Notes under the pieces: generated by a model
The model's input: the letters and a program-made list of their open reading frames with translations, nothing else
Databases searched by the model: none
What the model was told of the DNA's origin: nothing
Assembly (NCBI GenBank): GCA_035629025.1
Contig: DASPIU010000072.1
Span: 1-44,745, forward strand
Source of the DNA: Stenotrophomonas_A sp035629025
GTDB lineage: Bacteria > Pseudomonadota > Gammaproteobacteria > Xanthomonadales > Xanthomonadaceae
Direction of reading: 5' to 3'
DNA length: 44,745 nt
Program-made: the position numbers and the translations under genes
In this document: piece by piece, positions 23,794-32,179 of the stretch
How the letters are laid out: every line of letters begins with the position of its first letter
How positions within the stretch are numbered: position 1 is the stretch's first letter

Positions 23794-23985
23794 TCATGCC
23801 GCAGCACAGAACCGCGCCGCCAGCTGCCTGAAGCGTGCAGCCTCGGTCCTGAGCCGGTCCTGTGTCTGTCGGCGACGCTGGCGCGCCCGCCATTCCCCCG
23901 TGAAGTCGTCAAGTGATGCGGCTTGCCGCTCCAAGGCTTCCGCCCGCTGCGCGGCCCAGCGGGCCTTCCGGTAATTGATCGTCAC
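23794..23985 (-). CDS. Small basic hypothetical protein
   Basis: 63 residues from a GTG at 23985, very rich in Arg, Ala and Gln, predicted as one long helix with no recognised family. The ribosome binding site is weak and the composition is what a GC-rich shadow frame could also give, so this call is tentative. It lies upstream of, and on the same strand as, the small acidic protein and SRAP genes, and is divergent from the lipoprotein gene. Confidence 0.33.
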   Translation of the reverse strand: MTINYRKARWAAQRAEALERQAASLDDFTGEWRARQRRRQTQDRLRTEAARFRQLAARFCAAA

Positions 23986-24087
23986 CGGCGCATGTTCCGG
24001 TTCGCCGATCTCATGTGCCGCGACTGGTTCAAACGAACGTTTTCCTCCCGCGGCGTGGTCGTCAACCTACCTTGGCGCGCCTCAATT

Positions 24088-24099
24088 CTTGCGCGCAAG
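24088..24099. promoter_or_regulatory. 12-bp palindrome, possible operator
   Basis: CTTGCGCGCAAG is a perfect inverted repeat in the 170-bp divergent gap before the lipoprotein gene at 24156. It sits about 55 bp upstream of that start. A regulator binding here could control either direction. No promoter boxes of good quality were seen, so the role is a guess. Confidence 0.25.
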
Positions 24100-24155
24100 T
24101 CGCCTTCGCGCAGGGGCAACCTCCCTGACGAATCACACAGCCATCAGGAGAGACC

Positions 24156-24440
24156 ATGCGCATCATAGTCGCCATCGCCCTCACCGCTTCCCTCACCGCC
24201 TGCGTGACCACCCGGTCGCCCAGCCAGGCCATCCACAGCTACCAGAGCGCGCGGCCGGCCGCTGAGGTCAGCGCGTGCGTCGCGGAAGTGTTCACGCCGC
24301 GGTACTACGGCGGCGTCGGTGTCCAAGGCGGCTGGCCTGAGAAGCCTGTTGGAATGGCCATACGCCCGAGCGGCACCGGTTCGGTTGTGACCACCCGCGG
24401 TCCTCTGGATCACGAGCTGGCCACATGCCTCGATCAGTAG
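24156..24440 (+). CDS. Small lipoprotein, possible lysogenic-conversion gene
   Basis: 94 residues with a good AGGAG ribosome binding site. The signal peptide MRIIVAIALTASLTAC ends in a lipobox with Cys16, so the mature product is a lipoprotein of about 79 residues in the inner or outer membrane. Two more Cys (in VSACVAEVF and LATCLDQ) could form a disulfide. No known family. It is on the plus strand opposite the late operon and its 3' end overlaps the last tail gene by 7 bp. Small phage lipoproteins in this place often alter the lysogen surface or block superinfection; that is inference from position and export signal only. Confidence 0.75.
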   Translation: MRIIVAIALTASLTACVTTRSPSQAIHSYQSARPAAEVSACVAEVFTPRYYGGVGVQGGWPEKPVGMAIRPSGTGSVVTTRGPLDHELATCLDQ

Positions 24441-25102
24441 TTGGTCACGTCAAGCACCAACGCAAAGAAGGTCTGACGCATGTTGGTCCCGCCGCCCGAG
24501 CCGCCTAGAATCTGGAAGAACGTCGCTTGCACGACGTTACCCGCGACAACGGCGCCGGAGGTGAGGATGACGTATCCCGCGCCGCCGCCGCCAGAGAGCG
24601 AGTTGGACCCGCCACCGCCCGCCAGTGCAACCGCATAGGTCCGCCCGCTGGGGTACGTTCGCGGCCCGGTTTCTTGGTCTGCGAAATAGTCCACGACGCG
24701 CATCGGCTTCTTGCCAGCATCGAACTGCAGCTGACCAGCGGCGTTCCACACCTTGATGCCGAAGTTGCTGCCCTCGTCGGTTCCGAGCACATCAAACACG
24801 TAGTAGTCGATGACCGTACCGAGCGGACCCATGACGATGAACGAGATAAGGTACTCGCCAGGCGTGCCTGTTGGCCCCGCGTAACTGTGGCACGGAACGC
24901 CGCAGCGCGAGGCGATCATGGGGACCCCTCTGCAGCCACTCACCGTCACCGCCACGGTGTACGTGGTGTTGTACGTCGGGTTGGACACCAGGGTCGTGGC
25001 AATGGTGCCTTTGTGCCGCAGGAACAAGTTCTGGTAGTTGTCATCGATCTGGAAGGCATTGCTGCCATCCTGGGAAATCACACGCAGGCCAGCGCCCATC
25101 AC
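24434..25102 (-). CDS. Tail-tip/fibre-associated protein, distal gene of the tail operon
   Basis: 222 residues. The start ATG overlaps the stop of the gene upstream (ATGA). The N-terminus GLRVISQDGSNAFQIDDNYQNLF resembles proteins encoded just after J in lambda-like phages. The middle FGIKVWNAAGQLQFDAG matches the N-terminus of the preceding gene product, and a glycine-rich stretch (GGGGSNSLSGGGGAGYV) follows. No enzymatic motif is seen. It is the last gene of the late operon and probably part of the tail tip or a fibre, based on its place. It converges on and overlaps the lipoprotein gene. Confidence 0.72.
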   Translation of the reverse strand: MMGAGLRVISQDGSNAFQIDDNYQNLFLRHKGTIATTLVSNPTYNTTYTVAVTVSGCRGVPMIASRCGVPCHSYAGPTGTPGEYLISFIVMGPLGTVIDYYVFDVLGTDEGSNFGIKVWNAAGQLQFDAGKKPMRVVDYFADQETGPRTYPSGRTYAVALAGGGGSNSLSGGGGAGYVILTSGAVVAGNVVQATFFQILGGSGGGTNMRQTFFALVLDVTNY

Positions 25103-25386
25103 CGATACCCATAGATGAGCGTGACTGGCCGAGGCCCGCCGGGGTAAGTGAAGTCCGGGCCAAAAATGATCTGTCCGGTCTCTTGGCTCACATCCAGATG
25201 CGGCGTATAGCCATGCACATCAGCACTCAGAGGGTGTACCCAAATCTGGCCGTACCCGGTCGGGATGATGAAGTTGCCCACCTCGGTCGCTCCAATGGCG
25301 CGCGTGCCAGCCACGCGGGACAGCCGGCTCGTGATGTCCACAATGAGGTTGCCCGCGGCATCCCACACCTTCACGCCTGCGGCCAT
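25099..25386 (-). CDS. Small tail-tip-associated protein
   Basis: 95 residues beginning MAAGVKVWDAAGNLIVDITS, then a segment rich in Gly, Pro, Tyr and Ile, without signal peptide or membrane span. The opening matches an internal segment of the next gene (IKVWNAAGQLQFD). The start codon overlaps the J stop by one base (TGATG). It was probably formed by duplication within the tail tip region. Its function in adsorption is inferred from location only. Confidence 0.68.
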   Translation of the reverse strand: MAAGVKVWDAAGNLIVDITSRLSRVAGTRAIGATEVGNFIIPTGYGQIWVHPLSADVHGYTPHLDVSQETGQIIFGPDFTYPGGPRPVTLIYGYR

Positions 25387-28300
25387 CAGATTCCAACTCC
25401 GAACGCCGCTCGCTTCATGCCGTTGGCGTCAAAAGCCAGCATCGCGGCGTCATTCAATTCCATGTGGCCGTCGCCACCGACCGGGCCGTAGATCGTGAGC
25501 GAACCATTCTTGTCGAGCTTCCACCGCGGGTTACCTCCAGCGCCAGTAGCGACCGACTGGATGCTGTTGCCGATCTTGGCGTTCGTGATCGAGCCGTCCT
25601 GAATAAAGGCGCTTCGGATAAAGACCTGGCCGCCCGTGATGATGAAGGGCGAGCTGACCGTAGCGCCGGCGCCCGTGCCGTTCAGCACGCCGAACAGGTC
25701 GGCATGCACCAGGAACTGCGACTGGACAGTGCCGCTGGAGTTGTCGATGCCGACCGCGAACCCGGCGGCGTAGTACTTCCCGTCGGCGGTAATGCCGACC
25801 TTGGCCGACCAGCTCGAGCTGACCGTGCCGTCCAGGGACGCGATGGCCTCGGCCTGCTGTTGGACCACCGCGCTGACCTCGCCCACCTGCGCCTGTGCCG
25901 TGGTTGCGATGCTCGCGGCCGCGGATGACTGAGTGCTGACGGTCTGGATGGTGGTCTGGACGACGGCGAGCGAGTCGTCGAATTGGGCCGCTACGGTGTC
26001 GATCTTCGTGGACAGGGCTCGGTCCCCGTCCTGCTGGGCATCGACGAACGTCCATGCGCCGGCAAACCGCGTCTCGTCGCCGGCGTAGGCCAGGGTGTCC
26101 CCGGCCATGTACGGGTCAACCAGGTTGATCGCGCTGAGCAGCTTGCTGCCCAGCTGGCTCTTGGTGATCTGGCCGGTGAGGTAGTCGAGGATGGGGCCCG
26201 CATCGCTACTACTCTCGCCCATCACCCCGCCGACAGCGGGATACCACGGCCCGATGTTCCCGGACCGATCCACCAGGCGGCCCCAGAACCAGAAGCGCGC
26301 GCCGGCCGCCAGGCCCATCATCGTGTGGCTGGCCTGGGGGTACGCGAAGTCGCCCAGCTTGATCGCATCTGCGCGGTCGGAGTTGGTGCTGTACCAAATC
26401 TCGGTGCGCTGGGTGTCGCTTGCGCCTTCCGGGAAGGACCACTTCAGGTCGATGCCGAAGATCGCCGAGGAAGCTGTCAGGGAGGCCAGCGCCGGCGGCG
26501 GGGTGGTCTTGCCCTGGATGTCGGTCAGCGCGCTGAGCGCTGGAATGGACACGGCACCGAGCGCGTTGACAGCGCGCACGCGCGCCAGGTATTGCCCCGC
26601 ATAGATGCCCCGGATGTCGATGCTGGCAGCAGAAACGCGCCCGGCACGCACCCAGTCCATGTCGTCGCGGCGCCATTCCACGTCGTAGGCGATAGCCTTG
26701 TCGGCCGCACCCCAGCTGATCGTCAGCACGTGGTTGGCAATGCCCTGCTCGATCATCGAGTTCGACGCCAAGGTCACGTTGGTTGGCGGCGGCTGGACGC
26801 TCGGCGGGATGATGCTGATCGGGGGGAGCTCGATCTTCGCGCCGTCATCAATCGCCGCGAACTTCTGCGGCACGTGCTTGAGAGCGGTTATGTTGAACGT
26901 AGTCCCCTCGCCCTCGGTCACGGACAGGACCTTGAAGGTTTGGAGCGCCAGCTCATCGCTTTGCGTCGCCCACACGGCTTGCGGCCGCGGCGCGCTTGAC
27001 CAGGGCGCGCCCACCGTCACCTGGTCGCCGTCGATCCCGGCAATAGTGCGGGCCTCGCTTCGGCCAGTCGGCAGCATCAACACCAGGCTGTCCCCTACGG
27101 CCATACCGGCTGGTGCCTGATCGAGCACAACCGTCTGGCCGCTAGCCGAGCGGATGCGCCCACCGATGCGCCGGCCAGCACGATTGGGGTCGGCGATCTG
27201 GATAATCTGGCCAGGCTCTGCCACTACGCCGTCGAGGCCCACGGAAAAGCTAACCGTCTCCTTCTCCAGATTCTCAGACAGCAGAATATGCAGGCCGATG
27301 CGCTGGGCCTGCGACCGGGATATGCAGCCGAATGCTGTGACTTCAACCTGCTGAATGCCGTAGCGCGCCACGCCCTCGCGGTACGTCACGGGCTCAACCT
27401 TCTGTCGGCCGAAATCGCTCTGGTCGTTCCAGGAGACCAGGGCCACCGTGTGCCGCGCCTTCCTGCCGCTTCCCTCGTAGCTGAAGCGACCGTCGATGAC
27501 ATTGGCCGCGGTGTAGGTGTACACCGGGTCGGTAGGCATGTCGGCCGACGCCAGTACCTGGCCCATGGCGTAGTAACTGATGCCGCGGAACACCGACGCC
27601 AAATCTTGCAGGACCTTGTAGGCGTCCTGCCGGCTCTGCAGGTAGACATTGCAGGTGAAGCGCGGTTCCTGCCCGCCCTGACCATCGCTGACCATCTGAT
27701 CGCAGTATTGGGCAATCTGGTACAGGCGCCAGCGGTCCACCATCTCCGGCGCGACGACGTTGCCGAGCCCGAAGCGGTCGTTGGTGACAATGTCGTAGAA
27801 CACCCATGCCGGGTTGTTGCTCCACGCCGATTTGAAGGTGCCGTCCCAGATGCCCGAATAAGTGCGCGTCTCGGGGTCGTAGTTCGATGGCACGCGAATG
27901 ATCCGCCAGCGGCAGTAGTAGCCGCGGGTGGGGATGTTCTGGAACTGGCTGGCGTCGATCTCCAGCGCCACCAGCGCGCTGTTCGGGTACCTCAGCTTCG
28001 CGTCGATGATCTCGGTCAGCGAAAGGATGTTCAGCGTGTCGGCGACCAGCGCGCTGTTCGCGTTCGCGGTCAGGCGGCGGAAGCGAATCTGCCACGTGCT
28101 GCCCGGAGGAAGATCAATGCGTCTGCTGCGCTCGTACTGCGTGGTGGTCTTCCCGCTGAAGCTGTCCGTCAGCAGCGTGGTGTAGGCGCCGCCATCAGTG
28201 GCCACGTCCACCGCGTAGGTGATGCGGTACCCCACGGTGTCGCCGTTGCTCGTATTGGTCCTCTGCAGCGCCGGCACAGCCAGGCGGACGCGAACAGCCG

Positions 28301-28658
28301 ACAACTCGGAGCCAGACACGGTGCGCACGATGGGCGTGTCGCTGCGAAGCTCTACGCCCACGGTGACCTCGTTCTCCACGCTCGGAAAGCCCGCCAGGTG
28401 CTCCTGGTCCTGCGTGCCGGTACGGGTCTGGACAGTCACGTTCTGGAAATTCAGTTCTCCGCCGGCACCTTGAAGAGGCGCGCCGTCTAGCACGATCGAC
28501 TGCAGGCCGTTGACCAGGCCCACGATCTCACCTTCACCGATCAAGTCAACGATCTTGGCGTAGGCGATGGAGTGCAGGCTGTCCGGAGTTTCAACCGGCG
28601 TACGCGCCGTGCTCGAGCTCTTGCCGCCAGCACCGTGAAGTTCGAGGGCCTGGGTCAC
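25386..28658 (-). CDS. Central tail tip / host-specificity protein (lambda gpJ-like)
   Basis: 1090 residues from a GTG at 28658 overlapping the stop of the I homologue (GTGA). The N-terminal region (about 20-110) has the TipJ pattern TPDSLHSIAYAKIVDLIGEG followed by EIVGLVNGLQSIVLDG. Baseplate-hub-like domains fill the next 550 residues, and fibronectin type III-like repeats lie at about 630-830 (VEWRRDDMDWVR; LARVRAVNALG). A helical segment and a DUF1983-like C-terminus follow from about 900 on. In lambda the C-terminal end of J binds the receptor. This gene is the best candidate for host range in this phage. No frame break is seen. Confidence 0.94.
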   Translation of the reverse strand: MTQALELHGAGGKSSSTARTPVETPDSLHSIAYAKIVDLIGEGEIVGLVNGLQSIVLDGAPLQGAGGELNFQNVTVQTRTGTQDQEHLAGFPSVENEVTVGVELRSDTPIVRTVSGSELSAVRVRLAVPALQRTNTSNGDTVGYRITYAVDVATDGGAYTTLLTDSFSGKTTTQYERSRRIDLPPGSTWQIRFRRLTANANSALVADTLNILSLTEIIDAKLRYPNSALVALEIDASQFQNIPTRGYYCRWRIIRVPSNYDPETRTYSGIWDGTFKSAWSNNPAWVFYDIVTNDRFGLGNVVAPEMVDRWRLYQIAQYCDQMVSDGQGGQEPRFTCNVYLQSRQDAYKVLQDLASVFRGISYYAMGQVLASADMPTDPVYTYTAANVIDGRFSYEGSGRKARHTVALVSWNDQSDFGRQKVEPVTYREGVARYGIQQVEVTAFGCISRSQAQRIGLHILLSENLEKETVSFSVGLDGVVAEPGQIIQIADPNRAGRRIGGRIRSASGQTVVLDQAPAGMAVGDSLVLMLPTGRSEARTIAGIDGDQVTVGAPWSSAPRPQAVWATQSDELALQTFKVLSVTEGEGTTFNITALKHVPQKFAAIDDGAKIELPPISIIPPSVQPPPTNVTLASNSMIEQGIANHVLTISWGAADKAIAYDVEWRRDDMDWVRAGRVSAASIDIRGIYAGQYLARVRAVNALGAVSIPALSALTDIQGKTTPPPALASLTASSAIFGIDLKWSFPEGASDTQRTEIWYSTNSDRADAIKLGDFAYPQASHTMMGLAAGARFWFWGRLVDRSGNIGPWYPAVGGVMGESSSDAGPILDYLTGQITKSQLGSKLLSAINLVDPYMAGDTLAYAGDETRFAGAWTFVDAQQDGDRALSTKIDTVAAQFDDSLAVVQTTIQTVSTQSSAAASIATTAQAQVGEVSAVVQQQAEAIASLDGTVSSSWSAKVGITADGKYYAAGFAVGIDNSSGTVQSQFLVHADLFGVLNGTGAGATVSSPFIITGGQVFIRSAFIQDGSITNAKIGNSIQSVATGAGGNPRWKLDKNGSLTIYGPVGGDGHMELNDAAMLAFDANGMKRAAFGVGI

Positions 28659-29242
28659 GCTTGGTCCTCCGCGTAGACGCCGCCGCTGATCACCGCCGAG
28701 CCGCCCCAGCACTCGCCGTAGCCAGCCGGCACCGGGTTGCCCTGGGCCTGCGTGTTCACGGGGCCGTTGAAGCTGTAGCTGGACTGGTTATCGGGGCTGT
28801 CCTTGGCACCTAGGCCCTTTGGCTGTGGGGAGAGCATTTGCACGACACCGCCGGCAATCATGGCGATACCGAGGTTGATGAAGGGCGTGCCGCTGAAGCC
28901 GGTGTAGGCATTGAGCACAACACCGACCACCACCAGGACCGCGCCGACTATGGTCTGAAGCACACCGGCACGCTTTGCACCCTGCAGAACCGGGGCGATG
29001 CGGATTTCCTGCTGGCCAGGTGGGTCCTGCAACTGGCCTTCGCCGATGTTCCGCTTGCCCAGAAAGACCGCGAATACCACGCCGCGGTCCTTGGCCGAAT
29101 TGAGGTATGCCGAGAAGCCCGGCAGCTGCACGCAGAGCGCGCGCATGGCTTCTGCGGTGCTGTTGACGGCCAGACGGAATTCGCGACCGAACCTGGCGCC
29201 CAGTGCCCCGTACAGACGAATGGTGCGCAGCTTGTCAGCCAT
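28655..29242 (-). CDS. Tail assembly protein (lambda gpI-like)
   Basis: 195 residues. The N-terminus KLRTIRLYGALGARFGREFRL is the beta-grasp/ubiquitin-like start of lambda gpI relatives, and a Gly- and Val-rich hydrophobic segment (about 93-135) follows, then a Ser/Gly-rich tail. In lambda gpI is needed for tail tip assembly and is not found in the mature tail. Here it overlaps the K homologue by 8 bp and the J homologue by 4 bp, the usual K-I-J order. Confidence 0.92.
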   Translation of the reverse strand: MADKLRTIRLYGALGARFGREFRLAVNSTAEAMRALCVQLPGFSAYLNSAKDRGVVFAVFLGKRNIGEGQLQDPPGQQEIRIAPVLQGAKRAGVLQTIVGAVLVVVGVVLNAYTGFSGTPFINLGIAMIAGGVVQMLSPQPKGLGAKDSPDNQSSYSFNGPVNTQAQGNPVPAGYGECWGGSAVISGGVYAEDQA

Positions 29243-29972
29243 GAAGCATCTCCTGGTGGCGAACGATGTAGCAAGTGCGCTCGGCCCAATACCCGCCGTA
29301 GGGCACGCGCTCGGAAAGTCGGCCGTGAAGGTGGTGGAGCATCAGGCCGTCGCCGAGGTACACGCCCGCGTGGTTGGGGACGGTCGAGCGAATCTGCATC
29401 AGGATCAGATCGCCGCGGCGCAAATCGTCGGCCACGGGCGCGAAGCCCTCGGCGCGCAGGCGATCCATGCTGTACAGCTGCTGCCCCTTGAGCCACCAGT
29501 CGTCCTCGCGTTCGTACTGGCTCAACTGGATGCCCAGCTCGCGCGCGTAGAAGTCGCGCACCAGCGTGTAGCAATCGAGCACCCCATGGGCGAACTGACG
29601 GCCCACCAGGGGCGCCTCGAAGCCACACGGCTCGATGGTGCGCACGTCGCCGCATTCGGGCTTACCGTCCACCTGCCCCACGCTGACGATGTGCCAGGTC
29701 AGGCCGCTGGCCTCGCACTGGACGCGATCTGCATCACTCGGCGTGGCCGGTGCGTTCGGATGGCTGTGGACCAGCGCCAGCACCTGTCCGCTGTCCTCGG
29801 CGATGGCGTAGTCCTCTCCAGGCAGGCGGAAGTGCTCGCTCGGCGTTGCCGCAACATTCCGGCATGGCACGTAGGTCTCGCCCTCGCCGACAGCAACGAT
29901 CAGCCCGCAGCATTCCCGCGGGTATTCGGCCACCGCGTGGGCGTGGATGGCCGCCAAAGTGGCTGCTTGCAT
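29235..29972 (-). CDS. Tail assembly protein (lambda gpK-like), JAMM and NlpC/P60 domains
   Basis: 245 residues with two hydrolase-like domains. The N-terminal JAB1/MPN domain shows Glu20, His69-Ser-His71 (LVHSHPNAPATPSDAD) and Asp80, a complete zinc site. The C-terminal NlpC/P60 domain has Cys134 (HGVLDCYTLVRDF), His201 (PNHAGVYLGDG) and a further His at about 213. Such proteins are thought to cut peptidoglycan during entry or to process tail tip parts. Both catalytic sets look intact. It sits between the L and I homologues as in lambda. Confidence 0.94.
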   Translation of the reverse strand: MQAATLAAIHAHAVAEYPRECCGLIVAVGEGETYVPCRNVAATPSEHFRLPGEDYAIAEDSGQVLALVHSHPNAPATPSDADRVQCEASGLTWHIVSVGQVDGKPECGDVRTIEPCGFEAPLVGRQFAHGVLDCYTLVRDFYARELGIQLSQYEREDDWWLKGQQLYSMDRLRAEGFAPVADDLRRGDLILMQIRSTVPNHAGVYLGDGLMLHHLHGRLSERVPYGGYWAERTCYIVRHQEMLHG

Positions 29973-29975
29973 TGC

Positions 29976-30674
29976 TCAGGTCCTCAGCAGGCCGCTGGCC
30001 GGAAAACCGCCATACGGCAGAGGTTCGTTCTGCCCGAACCGCAGCTTGCAGCTGGCCAGTCGGCCGCCACACTGGTCCAGGCCGGGGTCACTGGTGGGCT
30101 GGTCATTGAGATCGGCCACAGGCGGGCCGCTGTAGCCGCAGTACGGACCGCGGTAGCCGCCGATGGTCACCCAGCCGCACAGTCCGGCGATGATCTGGCG
30201 CCGCGGCAGCTGCACGCCGTTGAGGTCGATGGCCGTGGCCAACTGGAACTCAACCGCCTCCGGGGTCTCGGTGACCTTCCGCTCTATGAACCAGATCTCG
30301 TCGGGGAAGTGCTCTTCGGGGTCCGCCGTCGGGTTGCCACCCGGGAAGTTGACCGCGTCCAGATACTGCACAAGCGTCTGGCGTCGGATGATCTTGGCGC
30401 CCACCAGATCGTCGAAGAGCAGGCACATTGCGGTGACGGTGCCGTCGATGTTGCTCACCCGCAGCCGCGGCGCGGGCGGCTGGTCACTGGTGCGCTCGAA
30501 GCCAGTGGCTTCAATCGGCCAAGGGCCATATTCCTGCCCTTGCCAGAAGATCGGCGTGGACTGCAGGTGCGCATGGAACCAGAGCTGATCCGCGCCAATG
30601 TCGCGCGCGTCCAGCTCGAAGCCGACGAATCGTGCGCCAGGCTCCAGACTCTGGACGTCGGCCAGGACTGTCAT
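29976..30674 (-). CDS. Minor tail protein (lambda gpL-like), iron-sulfur
   Basis: 232 residues from the ATG at 30674, which overlaps the previous stop (ATGA); the longer frame is rejected. The N-terminal beta-rich part begins VQSLEPGARFVGFELDARDIGA. The C-terminal part has four cysteines at 166, 179, 202 and 209 (GLCGW; YCGYSG; QCGGRLASCK), the arrangement known to hold a [4Fe-4S] cluster in lambda gpL relatives. gpL joins the tail tip to the tube. Neighbours K and I support the call. Confidence 0.94.
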   Translation of the reverse strand: MTVLADVQSLEPGARFVGFELDARDIGADQLWFHAHLQSTPIFWQGQEYGPWPIEATGFERTSDQPPAPRLRVSNIDGTVTAMCLLFDDLVGAKIIRRQTLVQYLDAVNFPGGNPTADPEEHFPDEIWFIERKVTETPEAVEFQLATAIDLNGVQLPRRQIIAGLCGWVTIGGYRGPYCGYSGPPVADLNDQPTSDPGLDQCGGRLASCKLRFGQNEPLPYGGFPASGLLRT

Positions 30675-31045
30675 TCGACCCACCCAAACGCATTCGCCTC
30701 GGGCAAAAGGGCCAGCACCTGTTCTGGGGTTGTCACGCCCTCGGGAACGTTGGCCAGAATCTCGTAGCCGGCTCGGTAAACTGCGCTGCGCCACGCGCGC
30801 GCCGCGCGAGCCTCAGCGTCGAACTGAGGATCCGGATCACCAACGTAGGACACGCAGGAGACAATGTTGTCATACCCCTTGGCCTGCACAACTCTGTCGA
30901 GTAGTTGGCTGATCAGCACCTTGGTAGCAGCGACCGGGTCGGGTTGCTGCAAATCCTGCGGCACCTCGGAAGCCAGAACTTCACCGTCCGTAAGATCCGC
31001 TGCAGAAGAAATGGCACGATAGTGATGGCCCTTGATGGCGTACAT
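30671..31045 (-). CDS. Hypothetical phage tail-region protein
   Basis: 124 residues from the ATG at 31045 with an AGAGGT ribosome binding site; the open frame extends further but into the preceding gene. No firm family. The C-terminal half contains QFDAEARAARAWRSAVYRAG, a helical segment reminiscent of small tail-fibre-assembly proteins, then VPEGVTTPEQVLALLPE. It follows the fibre-like gene by 2 bp and overlaps the L homologue by 4 bp. A chaperone for the fibre-like protein upstream is a reasonable guess from gene pairing only. Confidence 0.7.
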   Translation of the reverse strand: MYAIKGHHYRAISSAADLTDGEVLASEVPQDLQQPDPVAATKVLISQLLDRVVQAKGYDNIVSCVSYVGDPDPQFDAEARAARAWRSAVYRAGYEILANVPEGVTTPEQVLALLPEANAFGWVE

Positions 31046-31047
31046 GG

Positions 31048-31839
31048 CTACCTCTCGAACGTATAGCCGCGGACGCGCGCAACGAAGTTGCCCGACGGCG
31101 CGGAGATGAATGTGTATTGGAATTCCTGCGCAGCGTTCAGCGGGAAATCCGAGCTGATCGTGCGACTGGCCGGGCACGAATCGACGAAGGCAAACGGCGA
31201 GGACTGGGGCGGACTATCGCTATTACCCAACAAAACCGTCACCGCGGGATCGTTGTTGTTGCATGTGAGGATGGCGATCTTCGACGATGGTGGAACCACA
31301 GCCGCGCAAGAGACCGTGGTGGGACTGGTAGCCGATCCGCTGACAACACTGAAAGGGGCCGGGCTGATGTTCTCCTGGTACAACACCTTGCCGCTGGCTA
31401 CTGAATGCACAAAGTTGTAGAGCGCACCCACAGCGTTCGTTTTTGCGCTACCCAGAAATCTCCGGTTGGCGTCAGTGGACTTCGATCTAGCAGTTCCGCT
31501 GTATGGGTTTCCCGGTGCAGTCGTCACCAGTTCGACGGCTGCGGCGCCGGCGCTTTCGAACAGATAGACGTGGTACCAGGTGTTGGCCGCCAGCGCTCCT
31601 GAAGTGGTCGTATCGGCGGGCAGCGCGAGTAGTTGGTTACTGGACTCGATATGTGCGGCTCCGGCGCTCACCCGGATGGCATTTACCGCAGCGCGCTCAA
31701 GCCGCAAGCCGACGATCATCCCTTTGGATGCCCCGAACAGTTCGTTGAAGTTCGCCTCGGTCTTCTCGAACGCCACGCGGCCCGTGTCGCCGTCGAGGCC
31801 GGCGGGCGGCGTGCCGATGATGATGTGCTGCTGTGCCAT
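31048..31839 (-). CDS. Putative tail fibre/structural protein inserted between M and L
   Basis: 263 residues. The N-terminus (TGRVAFEKTEANFNELFGAS) resembles the opening of many tail fibre and appendage proteins. The rest is rich in Ala, Ser, Thr and Val, suggesting a beta-structured fibre or knob. No catalytic motif. Lambda has no gene in this place (M is followed by L), so this and the next gene are an insertion in the tail tip operon. A receptor-binding or side-fibre role is likely but unproved. Confidence 0.7.
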   Translation of the reverse strand: MAQQHIIIGTPPAGLDGDTGRVAFEKTEANFNELFGASKGMIVGLRLERAAVNAIRVSAGAAHIESSNQLLALPADTTTSGALAANTWYHVYLFESAGAAAVELVTTAPGNPYSGTARSKSTDANRRFLGSAKTNAVGALYNFVHSVASGKVLYQENISPAPFSVVSGSATSPTTVSCAAVVPPSSKIAILTCNNNDPAVTVLLGNSDSPPQSSPFAFVDSCPASRTISSDFPLNAAQEFQYTFISAPSGNFVARVRGYTFER

Positions 31840-31846
31840 GGTGGTC

Positions 31847-32179
31847 TCAGGGCTGGAAGGTTTGCTGGAAGGTCGCCGTCAGCGTGTACACGCCGCGACC
31901 GTTGTCACTGACGCTGTGCGCGTCGCACCAGTAGTAGCCCTGGGCGGCAAGCGGTGGCTTCCACAGGAACGACCGGCCCACGTGCGCGTGCAGGAAGTCG
32001 GCGATGGCCTGCACAACCGATTCGCGATCGGTAAAGCTGACCTGCCAGGACCGGCTCACGGAGTTGATTCCGTCAGCACTGGACTGGCTGTAGCCATCGC
32101 CGAAGTTGGCGCGGCTCACCTTGCCCGTGGCCGTGCCGGAGCTTTGCGTAGTGGCGCGCCACGTGAAGGTGTCGGTCAT
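31847..32179 (-). CDS. Minor tail protein (lambda gpM-like)
   Basis: 110 residues from the ATG at 32179 overlapping the tape-measure stop (ATGA). The pattern TFTWRATTQSSGTATGKVSR, then NFGDGYSQSSADGINSVSRSW and a C-terminal VYTLTATFQQTF is typical of gpM/phage minor tail proteins, a small beta-barrel related to the tail tube fold. It forms part of the tail tip ring. Its place right after the tape measure gene matches lambda. Confidence 0.92.
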   Translation of the reverse strand: MTDTFTWRATTQSSGTATGKVSRANFGDGYSQSSADGINSVSRSWQVSFTDRESVVQAIADFLHAHVGRSFLWKPPLAAQGYYWCDAHSVSDNGRGVYTLTATFQQTFQP

